Shown here in pieces: positions 1 through 6,783 of a stretch of DNA of 16,440 bases. How positions within the stretch are numbered: position 1 is the stretch's first letter; each line of letters begins with the position of its first letter. The position numbers were made by a program, and so were the translations under genes. The notes under the pieces are model-generated. The model ran no database searches. It was not told the origin of the DNA and was given only the letters and a program-made list of their open reading frames with translations. Source of the DNA: an uncultured Alphaproteobacteria bacterium (GTDB lineage Bacteria > Pseudomonadota > Alphaproteobacteria > RF32 > CAG-239); assembly GCA_910585375.1 (NCBI GenBank), contig CAJUCZ010000004.1:88566-105005 (forward strand). Reading direction: 5' to 3'.

Positions 1-75
1 CTGGTCTCTCAGAACAATCTGAGAACAATATAATGACAAAAAGAAGAAAGTCAAGCCCGAAAATTAAATTATTGC

Positions 76-106
76 TTGTAAAATTATTGTGTTCAATTAT
101 TATAAT
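76..106 (+). promoter_or_regulatory. Candidate promoter of the first cargo gene
   Basis: A perfect TATAAT lies at 101-106, 25 bases before the ATG at 132. The best -35 is TTGTAA at 76-81, with a long 19-base spacer, so the -35 is weak. The surroundings are AT-rich, which raises the chance of a random match. A start near 113 would favour the ATG at 132 over the upstream one at 33. Confidence 0.3.
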
Positions 107-131
107 TACTATTATTATCAAAGGAAAGACC

Positions 132-788
132 ATGAAAAAATATGTTATCTTAATAGGACTTGTTGAAATATTATGTTGCAATTCTGCCAAAGCCGATTTT
201 TGGAATGATTTTTTGCGCATTCAGTGCCGGCCGGAACTAAAAAGCCTGTATATGACGGTAGAACATCCCCGTACGAGCAAAGAGTTGCAGGAAAAATTGC
301 TGACACAGTCTGCGGATTATATTCAAAAATACGGATTATATAATTTGCAGGCGCTTTATAAGCTTGATAATAATGACAAAATATTGTGGCAAAAGAGCTA
401 TAATGCATCCTGTAAAATTGATGATAGAATATTTGAAGTGCAGATAAACGCGCTTAATCCGAAACAGAATTATAAGGCCGGAGATAAGTGTCAATTTGCT
501 TCCGGAGCAGGGAGCACTGGTATTTATCAACAATTTTACCTGACCGTTAAAATGAATAATAAAGTCATTATTGATGCGCTGGAAGCGGTAAGCCAAAATA
601 ACGGCAAAATGATAAATTCCGTCCAGTTTGACTTAACCGATCCATCAGATCCGTTGCTTGATATACACTATAATTGGGATGGTGATGATATAAACGCCGA
701 TTGGAAAGTATATGCTAAAACTTTCTTTTTTGATAAAAAAGAGTTTACGCCGGTCACTTCTGAAAATTTTTGGAGAGAGGCGGAATAA
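132..788 (+). CDS. Secreted protein of unknown function, phage cargo
   Basis: I do not recognise the family. The 218-residue product starts with a typical Sec signal peptide (MKKYVILIGLVEILCC, then AKA before DFW), giving predicted export with cleavage after about residue 22. The mature part has Cys residues in QCRPE, ASCKI and DKCQF, and the sequence looks like a compact, partly beta protein. The start at 132 is chosen for its AAAGGAAAG ribosome site and the signal peptide. The frame is open back to the window edge with another ATG at 33, which would put a second hydrophobic stretch in front. A terminator follows directly and a possible promoter precedes, so the gene looks like a self-contained moron. 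It could be a periplasmic factor acting on the host envelope; nothing shows which. Confidence 0.75.
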   Translation: MKKYVILIGLVEILCCNSAKADFWNDFLRIQCRPELKSLYMTVEHPRTSKELQEKLLTQSADYIQKYGLYNLQALYKLDNNDKILWQKSYNASCKIDDRIFEVQINALNPKQNYKAGDKCQFASGAGSTGIYQQFYLTVKMNNKVIIDALEAVSQNNGKMINSVQFDLTDPSDPLLDIHYNWDGDDINADWKVYAKTFFFDKKEFTPVTSENFWREAE

Positions 789-792
789 AAAC

Positions 793-826
793 AAAGCGGG
801 AATAATTCAGTTCCTGCTTTTATTTT
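793..826 (+). terminator. Rho-independent terminator after the secreted-protein gene
   Basis: AAGCGGGAA (794-802) pairs with TTCCTGCTT (811-819) with one G-U pair and an 8-base loop. A T-rich run (TTTTATTTT) follows. It sits 5 bases after the stop codon of the preceding gene. Confidence 0.7.
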
Positions 827-895
827 GCCCTGCGCCTTGTCACGGCGCCGTTTTTGATTATCTTTATCGCATATTCAAAAACAAGGGGATGGCAC

Positions 896-1783
896 ATGCA
901 TGTTTTTTCAAAAAATACGTTGATTTTTTTCGGCATATACTGGCTGTTGGGATTGTTTTTCGGTTTGTTGGGAACTCAGTCCTGGCTGATATATTCCGAG
1001 ATCATGCTGTATCTTTTGCTGCTGTTATGGTTTGTCAGAATTTTCCGCCTGAAAACGGAAGCATTTGACAAACTGCGCCGCTATCATCCCGATTTTGCCG
1101 GTTATCTTTCTTTTCTGGGAATATTGCCGCTGTTGTTCGCCTTGGTTCTGACACTTTCGTTCACACCATGGTTCCCGCCTCTGACCGAATGGATAAAAGA
1201 AATGTTATTGTCTCGTCACCTGACAGGATTTTGCTGGGGCATAACGCTCTTAAGCCTGCTGGTTGTTCGCCTGATACGACATTACCGCCGTTCGGATGAC
1301 CCGTTGGAAATAATTGAGGGCGATAAAGAAGACCAGTCGCTTGAAGCCAAAAACTTTTTGTTCAACCTGTTGGTTGTCGGGGGTTTGTACTGGATTGTCT
1401 ATATGCCGCTCACGGCCGCAGCCTTACGTTTTAACAGCCGGGAACTTTCTTTGGCCGCAGACGTGTGGCGTTGGATTTTTGCTCTGGTATTGTTTTACCA
1501 AATTTTTATTAAGACCCCGGAAATCCTCAATAAAATACATAAAACCTTGCCGCTGTTGAGCCGTTATCTGGCCTCATTCGGCTGGCTGGCATATTTCTGG
1601 CTTTTAGTGCCTTTTGTCCTGATTTATGAACTCTCGTCATATCCGCACGGCATACCGGCCGGACATTGGCTTCTGGCCGCCGCACCTTATGCGCCGCTGT
1701 TCAATTTGCTGGCTATGCTGATACCGCTTCCGGTGCTGGTCTGGTACGAAAAACGCCGCCGGCAGGAACAAATCAAGGCATAA
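896..1783 (+). CDS. Multi-pass inner-membrane protein, unknown family
   Basis: The 295-residue product is strongly hydrophobic with roughly seven membrane segments: near residues 8-30 and 34-50, 68-92, 108-128, 155-178, 195-212 and 230-285. A basic and acidic cytoplasmic stretch (IRHYRRSDDPLEIIEGDKED) interrupts them at about 130-150, and the tail is basic (EKRRRQEQIKA). The ATG at 896 is preceded by AAGGGG; an in-frame TTG at 854 lacks a ribosome site. The gene stands between terminators, so it is probably its own unit. Base composition is nearer to the backbone than to locus A. I do not recognise the family and no catalytic motif is visible. It may be a cargo gene inserted ahead of the capsid block. 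Confidence 0.75.
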   Translation: MHVFSKNTLIFFGIYWLLGLFFGLLGTQSWLIYSEIMLYLLLLLWFVRIFRLKTEAFDKLRRYHPDFAGYLSFLGILPLLFALVLTLSFTPWFPPLTEWIKEMLLSRHLTGFCWGITLLSLLVVRLIRHYRRSDDPLEIIEGDKEDQSLEAKNFLFNLLVVGGLYWIVYMPLTAAALRFNSRELSLAADVWRWIFALVLFYQIFIKTPEILNKIHKTLPLLSRYLASFGWLAYFWLLVPFVLIYELSSYPHGIPAGHWLLAAAPYAPLFNLLAMLIPLPVLVWYEKRRRQEQIKA

Positions 1784-1793
1784 ACTTTTATAA

Positions 1794-1815
1794 AGGCTCT
1801 TTTAAGAGCCTTTTT
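1794..1815 (+). terminator. First of two tandem terminators
   Basis: AGGCTCTT and AAGAGCCT form a perfect 8-bp stem with a TT loop at 1794-1811, followed by TTTTATT. It lies 10 bases after the stop codon of the membrane protein. Confidence 0.85.
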
Positions 1816-1823
1816 ATTACCCG

Positions 1824-1848
1824 CCGCGTCAGTGACGCGGTTTTTTTT
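1824..1848 (+). terminator. Second of two tandem terminators
   Basis: CCGCGTC (1824-1830) and GACGCGG (1834-1840) form a perfect GC-rich 7-bp stem with a 3-base loop, followed by eight T residues. It ends 26 bases before the next start codon. No clear promoter fits in the gap, so transcription of the capsid block must either read through or start within this short interval. Confidence 0.85.
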
Positions 1849-1874
1849 ATATCGGAAACAAGGAGAATTTTTTT

Positions 1875-2093
1875 ATGAGCCGGTTAAAAGACGAAGTCAC
1901 GCTGCCGGACGGCACTGTCGTGGCTTCATATGAAGAAATTAACCGCTGGCTGAAAGCCACCAATCTGGCCTGGGCCGGCGATTATTCGGACGACTTTCGC
2001 AAGAAAGTGCGTCTGCAACAAGAACGGGCGGATCATCGGCAAACGATGGCCGCCTTTTTACATAACTATAAAAGGAAAATATGGAATGAGTAG
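1875..2093 (+). CDS. Small phage protein upstream of the scaffold
   Basis: The 72-residue protein is hydrophilic and charged, begins with a short beta-like stretch (EVTLPDGTVVASYEE) and continues as predicted helices (RKKVRLQQERADHR). The start has a strong AAGGAGAA ribosome site 8 bases upstream. Its stop overlaps the start of the scaffold-like gene, so the two are probably translationally coupled. Small genes of this kind are common between portal and scaffold in short-tailed phages, but I do not recognise this one and no function is claimed. Confidence 0.75.
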   Translation: MSRLKDEVTLPDGTVVASYEEINRWLKATNLAWAGDYSDDFRKKVRLQQERADHRQTMAAFLHNYKRKIWNE

Positions 2094-3042
2094 TGAAACC
2101 CAAAAAATTTTGGAAGAAGTCGTCAGACAGTTCCGTGAGGGGCAAAAAGCCGCCGCGGTGCAAGAGGCGGCTCAAAGCAGCAATTCCGGAACAACTGTGC
2201 CGGATCCTTCCGCCATGGAAGACCCGTATGCAAAAGCGCCGGAATTTTATCCCCCTGAAATCAGCAGCATCTTCTCCGGACTGCCGTTTGAGGTTCGAAA
2301 ATTTTTGCATGAACGGGAAAATTCCGTCAGAGAAAGGTTTGAGCTTCTGAGCGGTGAGCTGGAGGAATGGCGCCGGATAAGAGAACTGTATGAACAAAGG
2401 CGCGGCAATGTCTGTAAAGAAACCGGCTGCCGGACGGCGCTGCAATACTTTACCAGTCTGGTGATGCTGGATGATGAGATGAACATCAATCCCGAAGACA
2501 GCCTGCGCCAATTGGCGCGTCATTACGGCGTTGCCGACCGTATGTTTTCAGCGCCAACTCCGGCCGAAAACAAAAGTCAGGACAAAGAATATGTCCGCGA
2601 AGTTTCGGGCATTACCCGTAAACTGACAGAACTGGAACGCCGTTTTCAGAGAGTTAATGAAGATTTCGCCGCTGCCCGTCAGCGCGATGCCGAACGCTTG
2701 TTTAAAGAATTTATGGAAGCCCGCGACGAGAAAGGCCGCGCCAAACATGAATTCTTTGCACGCGTCAAACCGGTTGTTTATCGATTATTGGCAACCGGTG
2801 CGGCGGCAGATTTGGAAGAAGCTTACGAAATGGCCGTTTGGGCGGATGCGGATATCCGCGCCGGCCTGATTGCCGACAAGACTGATGCTTCTATCAAATC
2901 CAAAGCCCAAGAGGCCGCCAAGGCCAAAGAAGCGTCTTTTGCTCCCAAAGGACACCAAAAGTCAAAAACGGATTACTCCAATATGACAACGCGTGAGATC
3001 GTGGAATCAATTGTCGCACAATATCGAAACAACCAACTTTAA
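2086..3042 (+). CDS. Scaffold-like capsid assembly protein
   Basis: The 318-residue protein is highly charged, rich in Glu, Lys, Arg and Ala and mostly predicted helix, with coiled-coil stretches near residues 85-110 and 168-225. A segment at about 120-150 (DDEMNINPEDSLRQLARHYGV) resembles a pattern I recall from scaffolds of short-tailed phages. It sits directly before the major capsid gene, the usual place of the scaffold. The C-terminal region is basic and flexible (KAKEASFAPKGHQKSKTD) and ends in a short helix, consistent with a capsid-binding helix-turn-helix in scaffolds generally. The assignment rests on position and composition more than on residues; two Cys in ETGCRT and GNVCKE are unexplained. 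Confidence 0.6.
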   Translation: MSSETQKILEEVVRQFREGQKAAAVQEAAQSSNSGTTVPDPSAMEDPYAKAPEFYPPEISSIFSGLPFEVRKFLHERENSVRERFELLSGELEEWRRIRELYEQRRGNVCKETGCRTALQYFTSLVMLDDEMNINPEDSLRQLARHYGVADRMFSAPTPAENKSQDKEYVREVSGITRKLTELERRFQRVNEDFAAARQRDAERLFKEFMEARDEKGRAKHEFFARVKPVVYRLLATGAAADLEEAYEMAVWADADIRAGLIADKTDASIKSKAQEAAKAKEASFAPKGHQKSKTDYSNMTTREIVESIVAQYRNNQL

Positions 3043-3072
3043 ACTTAAATTTTTTAGAAAAGGAAAATAAAA

Positions 3073-4068
3073 ATGACAACTTTACCTGTTGATGAAGTTA
3101 TGGCTTTCACCTTGGACTGCCGTACCGGCACCTTGTCGGATAATATATCCAAAAACAACGCCTTGCTGAAAAGGCTGAAGGAAAAAGACAATATCAAGGA
3201 AATTGCCGGTGGTAACCGTATTCTGGAAGAACTGGAATACGGCGAAGGAGATATGGTTTGGTATTCAGGCTATGATACAATCAATTTCACACCCAAGCAG
3301 CTGTTTACCGCAGCCGAATACGCCCTCAAACTTTGTGCCGTTCCGGTTGCAATTTCCGGAGAAGATAAGTTGCGCAATTCCGGTGATGCCCAGCTTATGG
3401 AATTGATGGTCAAACGTGTTGACAATGCCGTTAAGACCATGTGCAATAAAATGTCAGCAGCAATTTACGGCGACGGAACAGAAGCTTCCGGCAAGGCCAT
3501 CGGCGGGCTTAAACTGCTGGTCGCAGACAATCCGTCTACCGGTACGGTCGGCGGTATCAACCGCGCCACGGCCGGGCATGAATTTTGGCGCAACCAGTCT
3601 TTGACGGCACCGGAAACACTGACTGTGGAAAATATCCGTCCGACCATGGACAAACTGTATATGTCCTTGTGCCGCGGCACAGACAAACCGGACTTGATCG
3701 TTACCGGAACGTCTCTTTACAGCTTGCTTGAGGAATCAATGAGTGCGCTGCAGCGTTATACTGATCCGAAAATGGCCGATGCCGGTTTTGCTACTCTGCG
3801 TTTCAAAGGCGCCGATGTAATTTGCGACGGCGGACAGGGCGGCCATTGTCCTGATGACCGTATGTACTTCCTCAATACCGATTATTTGTATCTGCGTCCG
3901 CATAAAGACCGCAATATGAAAGTCATCGGCGGGGAACGTGCATCCATCAATCAGGATGCCGTCTATAAGATTATCGGCTGGGCCGGTAACATGACAATGT
4001 CCAATGCGTCTTTGCAGGGTGTTTTGCTTAACAAGACGACTGCATCAACGGATAGTACTGGCAAATAA
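3073..4068 (+). CDS. Major capsid protein (HK97-fold type)
   Basis: The 331-residue protein forms the phage head shell. The evidence is pattern recognition. A central region has the layout seen in podovirus capsid proteins: KPDLIVTGTSLYSLLEESMSALQR near 208-230, then GFATLRFKGADVICDGG at about 237-253, then a strand-rich YFLNTDYLYLRPHKD at about 262-276. The N-terminal third includes an E-loop-like stretch (EYGEGDMVWYSGYDTINFTP) and a long helix around the VKRVDNAVKTMCNKM segment. The gene follows the scaffold-like gene by 30 bases, has an AAAAGGAAAA ribosome site, and is followed by a terminator, which fits a highly expressed product. The length is usual for the family. No maturation protease is visible in the window. 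Confidence 0.85.
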   Translation: MTTLPVDEVMAFTLDCRTGTLSDNISKNNALLKRLKEKDNIKEIAGGNRILEELEYGEGDMVWYSGYDTINFTPKQLFTAAEYALKLCAVPVAISGEDKLRNSGDAQLMELMVKRVDNAVKTMCNKMSAAIYGDGTEASGKAIGGLKLLVADNPSTGTVGGINRATAGHEFWRNQSLTAPETLTVENIRPTMDKLYMSLCRGTDKPDLIVTGTSLYSLLEESMSALQRYTDPKMADAGFATLRFKGADVICDGGQGGHCPDDRMYFLNTDYLYLRPHKDRNMKVIGGERASINQDAVYKIIGWAGNMTMSNASLQGVLLNKTTASTDSTGK

Positions 4069-4082
4069 TGTAAAACAAAACG

Positions 4083-4114
4083 GGAGGGGCTGTTATGGCT
4101 CCTCCTTCTTTTTT
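4083..4114 (+). terminator. Terminator after the capsid gene
   Basis: GGAGGGGC (4083-4090) pairs with GCTCCTCC (4098-4105) with one G-U pair and a 7-base loop, followed by TTCTTTTTT. It may be partial, leaving some transcription into the next gene. Confidence 0.8.
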
Positions 4115-4136
4115 GCACCAACAGAAAGGAACATAA

Positions 4137-4706
4137 ATGGATTTTAATTTATTTGAAAAAATCGCCCAAAACGCTAATCCGGAAGACGGTGTTGTGGCTC
4201 GTTTTTATGACCGCTCGGTCAAAACGGAAGAAGTGACAAAAGACGGCTTTCCGGTTTTTAAAAATGTCTGCTTTGTCGAAATTCGGATTAAGGACAATCC
4301 GTCGGAGGTTTATGACCAGCCGGCCACAAAAGATAAATTCGAACGCTTTCCGGTGGCCTATGCCCGCTACCAGCTGATGAAAAAACAGGTGAAAGAGGGA
4401 ACGCCGCTTGAACAGTTTGCCTTTTTGACGGCCGGAGAAGTCGAGAGCCTGAAAATCCGCGGAATTTTTACCGTTGAAGCATTGGCTGAGCTGGAAGAAG
4501 AAAAAGCCGTTCAGTTGGAAATCAGCAGAGAAAGGGAACTGGCACAGAAGTTTCTGGCCGCCTCGGCTCATAATTCCGAAATCGCTTCTTGGCAAAAACA
4601 GGAAGAAAAATACCGGCAGACAATAGCACAGCTGCAAAACAAAATTGAGCAGCTGCTGGCACAGGTAAAAAATTTACAAGATACATCAAAAACAAAGGAG
4701 AAATAA
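4137..4706 (+). CDS. Phage structural-region protein with C-terminal coiled coil
   Basis: The 189-residue protein has a globular N-terminal half with alternating hydrophobic residues (VCFVEIRIKDNPSEVYDQPA, then FERFPVAYARYQLMKKQ) and a helix-hairpin-like centre (FLTAGEVESLKIRGIFTVEALAEL at about 97-120). This centre resembles a pattern I recall from short-tailed phage head genes of unknown role that sit after the capsid gene. The C-terminal third is a coiled coil rich in Gln, Glu and Lys (KYRQTIAQLQNKIEQLLAQV). The ribosome site is AAAGGA. The next gene begins one base after its stop. Functions such as head decoration or completion are possible, but this is inference. Confidence 0.65.
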   Translation: MDFNLFEKIAQNANPEDGVVARFYDRSVKTEEVTKDGFPVFKNVCFVEIRIKDNPSEVYDQPATKDKFERFPVAYARYQLMKKQVKEGTPLEQFAFLTAGEVESLKIRGIFTVEALAELEEEKAVQLEISRERELAQKFLAASAHNSEIASWQKQEEKYRQTIAQLQNKIEQLLAQVKNLQDTSKTKEK

Positions 4707-4707
4707 A

Positions 4708-5286
4708 ATGCCAACCAATAAACTTCTTGAAGACAAGTTGAATAACTGGGCCAAAAACTGGCGCAGACAACAAGAAGAAATGAAAAAAAATTCTACGCAA
4801 AATTTTAATAATCAATTAATATATTTTGGTGAAAGACCGAAAACTATATCGAAAACCATATCAAATTTTATCCCGGATTATTATGATCCTAGCAAAGCAG
4901 TAAATAATTATCCTTATCAGAATGATGATATTATTACAGATAATATAAATATGTCTTTAAAAGATTATGTTAAAATCCCAAAAGAATTGCTACACGTTAA
5001 AAATTTGCATAATAATTATGCTTCATACAGATACAATGACAAATACAAACACGCTATGATTAATTGCCAAATGGCTCAGAGAGGAAATGCTGGAGCTTTC
5101 GTAGCTGATGTTATGTCAAAAAATAAAGAGAAATACGATATTGCAACAAGAGGAAATACTCTTTCAGAAAGCTATGCCGATATGCAAGCAAATTTGCAAG
5201 GCAGAAAATTGGGATACAATAATCCTAATGGGGATTGTGACCAAATGGTACAGCAATACTATCCCAAATATTATCCTAAAAAATAA
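4708..5286 (+). CDS. Locus A protein 1, shared C-terminal domain (effector-like?)
   Basis: The 192-residue product has a short charged helix at the N-terminus (residues 1-30), then a linker, and from about residue 68 a region clearly homologous to the protein at 5799-6473. The shared part holds YRYNDKYKHAMINC (107-120), a helix with AD (132-133), then GNTLSESYADMQANLQGR (149-166) and LGYNNPNGDC (168-177). An invariant His-x(4)-Cys and a downstream Asp-x(5)-Gly pattern are reminiscent, from memory only, of some polymorphic-toxin C-terminal domains; no membership is proved. It has no signal peptide. It follows the coiled-coil gene by one base with a good AAAGGAG site, so it is likely co-expressed late with virion genes. 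The 3' end of the gene belongs to repeat R1. Function is unknown. Confidence 0.7.
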   Translation: MPTNKLLEDKLNNWAKNWRRQQEEMKKNSTQNFNNQLIYFGERPKTISKTISNFIPDYYDPSKAVNNYPYQNDDIITDNINMSLKDYVKIPKELLHVKNLHNNYASYRYNDKYKHAMINCQMAQRGNAGAFVADVMSKNKEKYDIATRGNTLSESYADMQANLQGRKLGYNNPNGDCDQMVQQYYPKYYPKK

Positions 5287-5396
5287 TTGTCAAAACTAAT
5301 ATTTTTAGTAGACAAATATAAAAAAATCTAATATTGTCAAAGTATCTGAAAAATAAAGGATATTTGATAATATGAGGAAAACAAAAAAAGAACAAA
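5152..5396 (+). repeat. Repeat copy R1
   Basis: Direct repeat of R2 at an offset of 1187 bases without indels. It includes the last 135 bases of the gene at 4708, 85 non-coding bases (5287-5371) identical to R2, and the first nine codons of A1. The part 5302-5396 is also in R3. Differences from R2 are concentrated in the coding part (about eight, by eye). The non-coding part contains TTGTC (5287), GACAA (5311) and TTGTC (5334), evenly spaced and alternately inverted. Confidence 0.95.
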
Positions 5397-5587
5397 AACA
5401 ACTTGAAGAATCTAGTATTAAAAATACAGATTCTTCAAGTTTACTTATTAAATTTTTTGATAAAATAAAAGCAATAAATTATTTTCGTCATTGGAAATAT
5501 ATTATTAGAATATTGCTATTAAGTATTCTTTTATTTGGTTATATTTATTGTATAACTTTTTGCACCGTTATAAAGACAGAATTATAA
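5372..5587 (+). CDS. Small membrane protein A1 (locus A, A family)
   Basis: The 71-residue protein starts with MRKTKKEQ, encoded by repeat R and shared with A2 and A4. A variable polar stretch follows (residues 9-24), then INYFRH (about 35-40), the family motif [IL][ND]Yx[RKE]H placed just before a single or re-entrant membrane segment (about 44-64). The N-terminus is positively charged, so a cytoplasmic N-terminus is likely. The ribosome site AAGGA is 11 bases from the ATG, longer than usual. Codons 10-23 are also an inverted repeat. It is followed by B1. The family is not known to me; immunity, exclusion or lysis-control roles are all possible for such small membrane proteins. Confidence 0.7.
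   Translation: MRKTKKEQKQLEESSIKNTDSSSLLIKFFDKIKAINYFRHWKYIIRILLLSILLFGYIYCITFCTVIKTEL
5401..5440 (+). promoter_or_regulatory. Hairpin inside A1, 29 bases after its start
   Basis: ACTTGAAGAATCT (5401-5413) and AGATTCTTCAAGT (5428-5440) are perfect 13-base inverted arms. Inside them GTATT and AATAC add 5 bp around an AAA loop with one bulged A. A2 has an unrelated hairpin in exactly the same interval relative to its ATG, and A4 a similar one. This suggests a conserved RNA or DNA structure whose sequence is free to vary. Confidence 0.7.
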
Positions 5588-5603
5588 TAAAAGGGGATGA
5601 TCT

Positions 5604-5723
5604 TTGAATAAGTTTTTAGTTTATTTAAATTTTACATTAATAATCATTGGATATATATTTTCATTAAGTCTATTTTTTTATATGTTATATTGGACAATTA
5701 TTTTTACTGTAAATCTTTTTTGA
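5604..5723 (+). CDS. Tiny membrane protein B1 (partner of A1)
   Basis: A 39-residue, almost wholly hydrophobic protein (MNKFLVYLNFTLIIIGYIFS at the start) with one long or two short membrane segments. The start is a TTG 7 bases after AAGGGG; an ATG inside the ribosome site (5597) gives only four codons. It occupies the same place after A1 as B2, B3 and B4 do after their A genes, and shares with several of them a GY or VP kink in mid-membrane. The evidence is position and composition, since the gene is very short. Confidence 0.5.
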   Translation: MNKFLVYLNFTLIIIGYIFSLSLFFYMLYWTIIFTVNLF

Positions 5724-5731
5724 AAGTGCCG

Positions 5732-5772
5732 GTTAAATTTTTATAAAAAACAAATTATCCGTAAAATTTAAC
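5732..5772. repeat. Inverted repeat at the end of the first A-B cassette
   Basis: GTTAAATTTT (5732-5741) and AAAATTTAAC (5763-5772) are perfect 10-base arms with a 21-base loop, 8 bases after the stop of B1. A related palindrome (GTTAAAT/ATTTAAC) follows B4 at 8184. No T run follows, so it is not a standard terminator. It marks the junction to the differently composed sequence that begins near 5799. Confidence 0.5.
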
Positions 5773-5798
5773 TAAAGAAAATAGCTTATTTTTTACAG

Positions 5799-6473
5799 AT
5801 GCAGTCTTTCACGCAGCAGCAAACGCCATATCAGCCGCAGGCACAGTCGTTTGCAGCTCAGCCTGCTGCACCGCAACAGCCTCAACAAGCGTCGGCACAG
5901 ACTTCGGTCATAAATCCTGAAATTGCCAACGCCGCTTTTCAGAAAGGCTTTGAGTCCAAGCAAAAATCCGGCTTTCCCCTGAAGAATACTGTCACTCAGG
6001 CCATGTCTAATGTGGGAAAAAATATGTTCTTTCCACTATATAAAATGGGAGAGGATATATTTAAAAGGACAGATGCTTATCAAGCATCATATGGCTATCC
6101 ATTTCAAAAAGATGATGTAACTATTGATAATGTTGGCGTATCAACATGGGATGCGGCGAAAGGATTGGGATCATTATACGAGGCTAAAAAATTGTATGAT
6201 GAATATACCCCTTTGAGATATAATGACAAATATAAGCATGCTATGCTGAATTGTAAATTAGCCCAGCAAGGAAAGCCGGGAGTTTGGGCTGCTGACCGTT
6301 TATCTCGAGCGAAGGAAATGCTGGATGTTGTAACTGGAGGAAATACTCTTTCAGAAAGCTATGCTGATATGCAGGCAAATTTGCAAGGTAGAAATTTGGG
6401 ATACAATAATCCTAATGAGGATTGTGACCAAATGGTACAACAATATTATTCCAAATATTATCCTAAAAAATAA
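5799..6473 (+). CDS. Locus A protein 2, chimeric, shared C-terminal domain
   Basis: The 224-residue protein has three parts. Residues 1-35 are rich in Gln, Pro and Ala (QQTPYQPQAQSFAAQPAAPQ), in backbone-like codon use. Residues 36-95 are a linker that turns AT-rich. From about residue 99 it is homologous to the protein at 4708 (YPFQKDDVTIDN against YPYQNDDIITDN), with the same LRYNDKYKHAMLNC, GNTLSESYADMQANLQGR and GYNNPNEDC blocks. The start is uncertain: no ribosome site precedes the ATG at 5799, and the 5' end looks like the interior of a virion gene that lost its beginning. It is followed by R2 and A2. It may be a silent or recently recombined copy; function is unknown, with the same effector-like suspicion as its paralogue. 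Confidence 0.6.
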   Translation: MQSFTQQQTPYQPQAQSFAAQPAAPQQPQQASAQTSVINPEIANAAFQKGFESKQKSGFPLKNTVTQAMSNVGKNMFFPLYKMGEDIFKRTDAYQASYGYPFQKDDVTIDNVGVSTWDAAKGLGSLYEAKKLYDEYTPLRYNDKYKHAMLNCKLAQQGKPGVWAADRLSRAKEMLDVVTGGNTLSESYADMQANLQGRNLGYNNPNEDCDQMVQQYYSKYYPKK

Positions 6474-6583
6474 TTGTCAAAACTAATATTTTTAGTAGAC
6501 AAATATAAAAAAATCTAATATTGTCAAAGTATCTGAAAAATAAAGGATATTTGATAATATGAGAAAAACAAAAAAAGAACAAA
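6339..6583 (+). repeat. Repeat copy R2
   Basis: Second copy of the 245-base repeat. It spans the 3' end of the gene at 5799, 85 non-coding bases (6474-6558) identical to R1, and the first codons of A2. The similarity to R1 ends soon after the MRKTKKEQ codons, exactly where the variable hairpin begins. Confidence 0.95.
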
Positions 6584-6774
6584 TATGGCCGGAAGAAGTT
6601 AATGAAAAATTTTTAACTTCTTCCGGCTGTTGGTCTAAGCTGATAGAAAAAGTTAATAAGCTTGATTACAAAGAGCATGGTGAAAGACTTTGGAAATTAT
6701 TTTTATTAGACCTCTTATTGTTCTTTATGTTTATATATGCAGTGGTTTTCTTTTTTTCTTCATTAGATTGGTAA
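6559..6774 (+). CDS. Small membrane protein A2 (locus A, A family)
   Basis: The 71-residue protein is the same length as A1. It begins MRKTKKEQ from repeat R, has a variable acidic stretch (residues 9-30), the family motif LDYKEH (about 40-45), and a hydrophobic segment (LFLLDLLLFFMFIYAVVFFF at about 51-66). Predicted topology is cytoplasmic N-terminus with one membrane pass. Codons 10-23 are a perfect 15-base inverted repeat, matching in position the hairpin in A1. It is followed 9 bases later by B2. A-family function is unknown. Confidence 0.7.
   Translation: MRKTKKEQIWPEEVNEKFLTSSGCWSKLIEKVNKLDYKEHGERLWKLFLLDLLLFFMFIYAVVFFFSSLDW
6588..6627 (+). promoter_or_regulatory. Hairpin inside A2, 29 bases after its start
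   Basis: GCCGGAAGAAGTTAA (6588-6602) and TTAACTTCTTCCGGC (6613-6627) are perfect 15-base arms with a 10-base loop. Its interval relative to the ATG (+29 to +68) equals that of the A1 hairpin although the sequences are unrelated. It has no T run and lies in a coding region. Confidence 0.75.
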
Positions 6775-6783
6775 GGCGCGAAA

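Noticed and set aside
8..31. Direct repeat AGAACAAT (twice) and inverted CTCAG/CTGAG near the window start
   Set aside because: Too short to support an attachment site or terminator, and no integrase or second copy is present.
1..33. Possible last codons of an upstream gene (frame 1 ends in TAA at 31-33)
   Set aside because: Only ten codons are visible and there is nothing to identify the gene, so it is not listed.
712..1068. Open frame of 118 codons overlapping the secreted and membrane genes
   Set aside because: It spans a terminator and conflicts with two better supported genes in other frames.
1939..2523. Long minus-strand open frame of 194 codons
   Set aside because: Antisense shadow of the small protein and scaffold genes; it crosses their junction and has no ribosome site or protein-like pattern.
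5287..5371. Sigma70 promoter inside repeat R
   Set aside because: TTGTCA and TATAAA or TAATAT elements exist but no pair has a 16-18 base spacing, so a promoter is not claimed.
5597..5611. ATG inside the B1 ribosome site
   Set aside because: Gives only four codons before a stop; TTG at 5604 yields the membrane protein.
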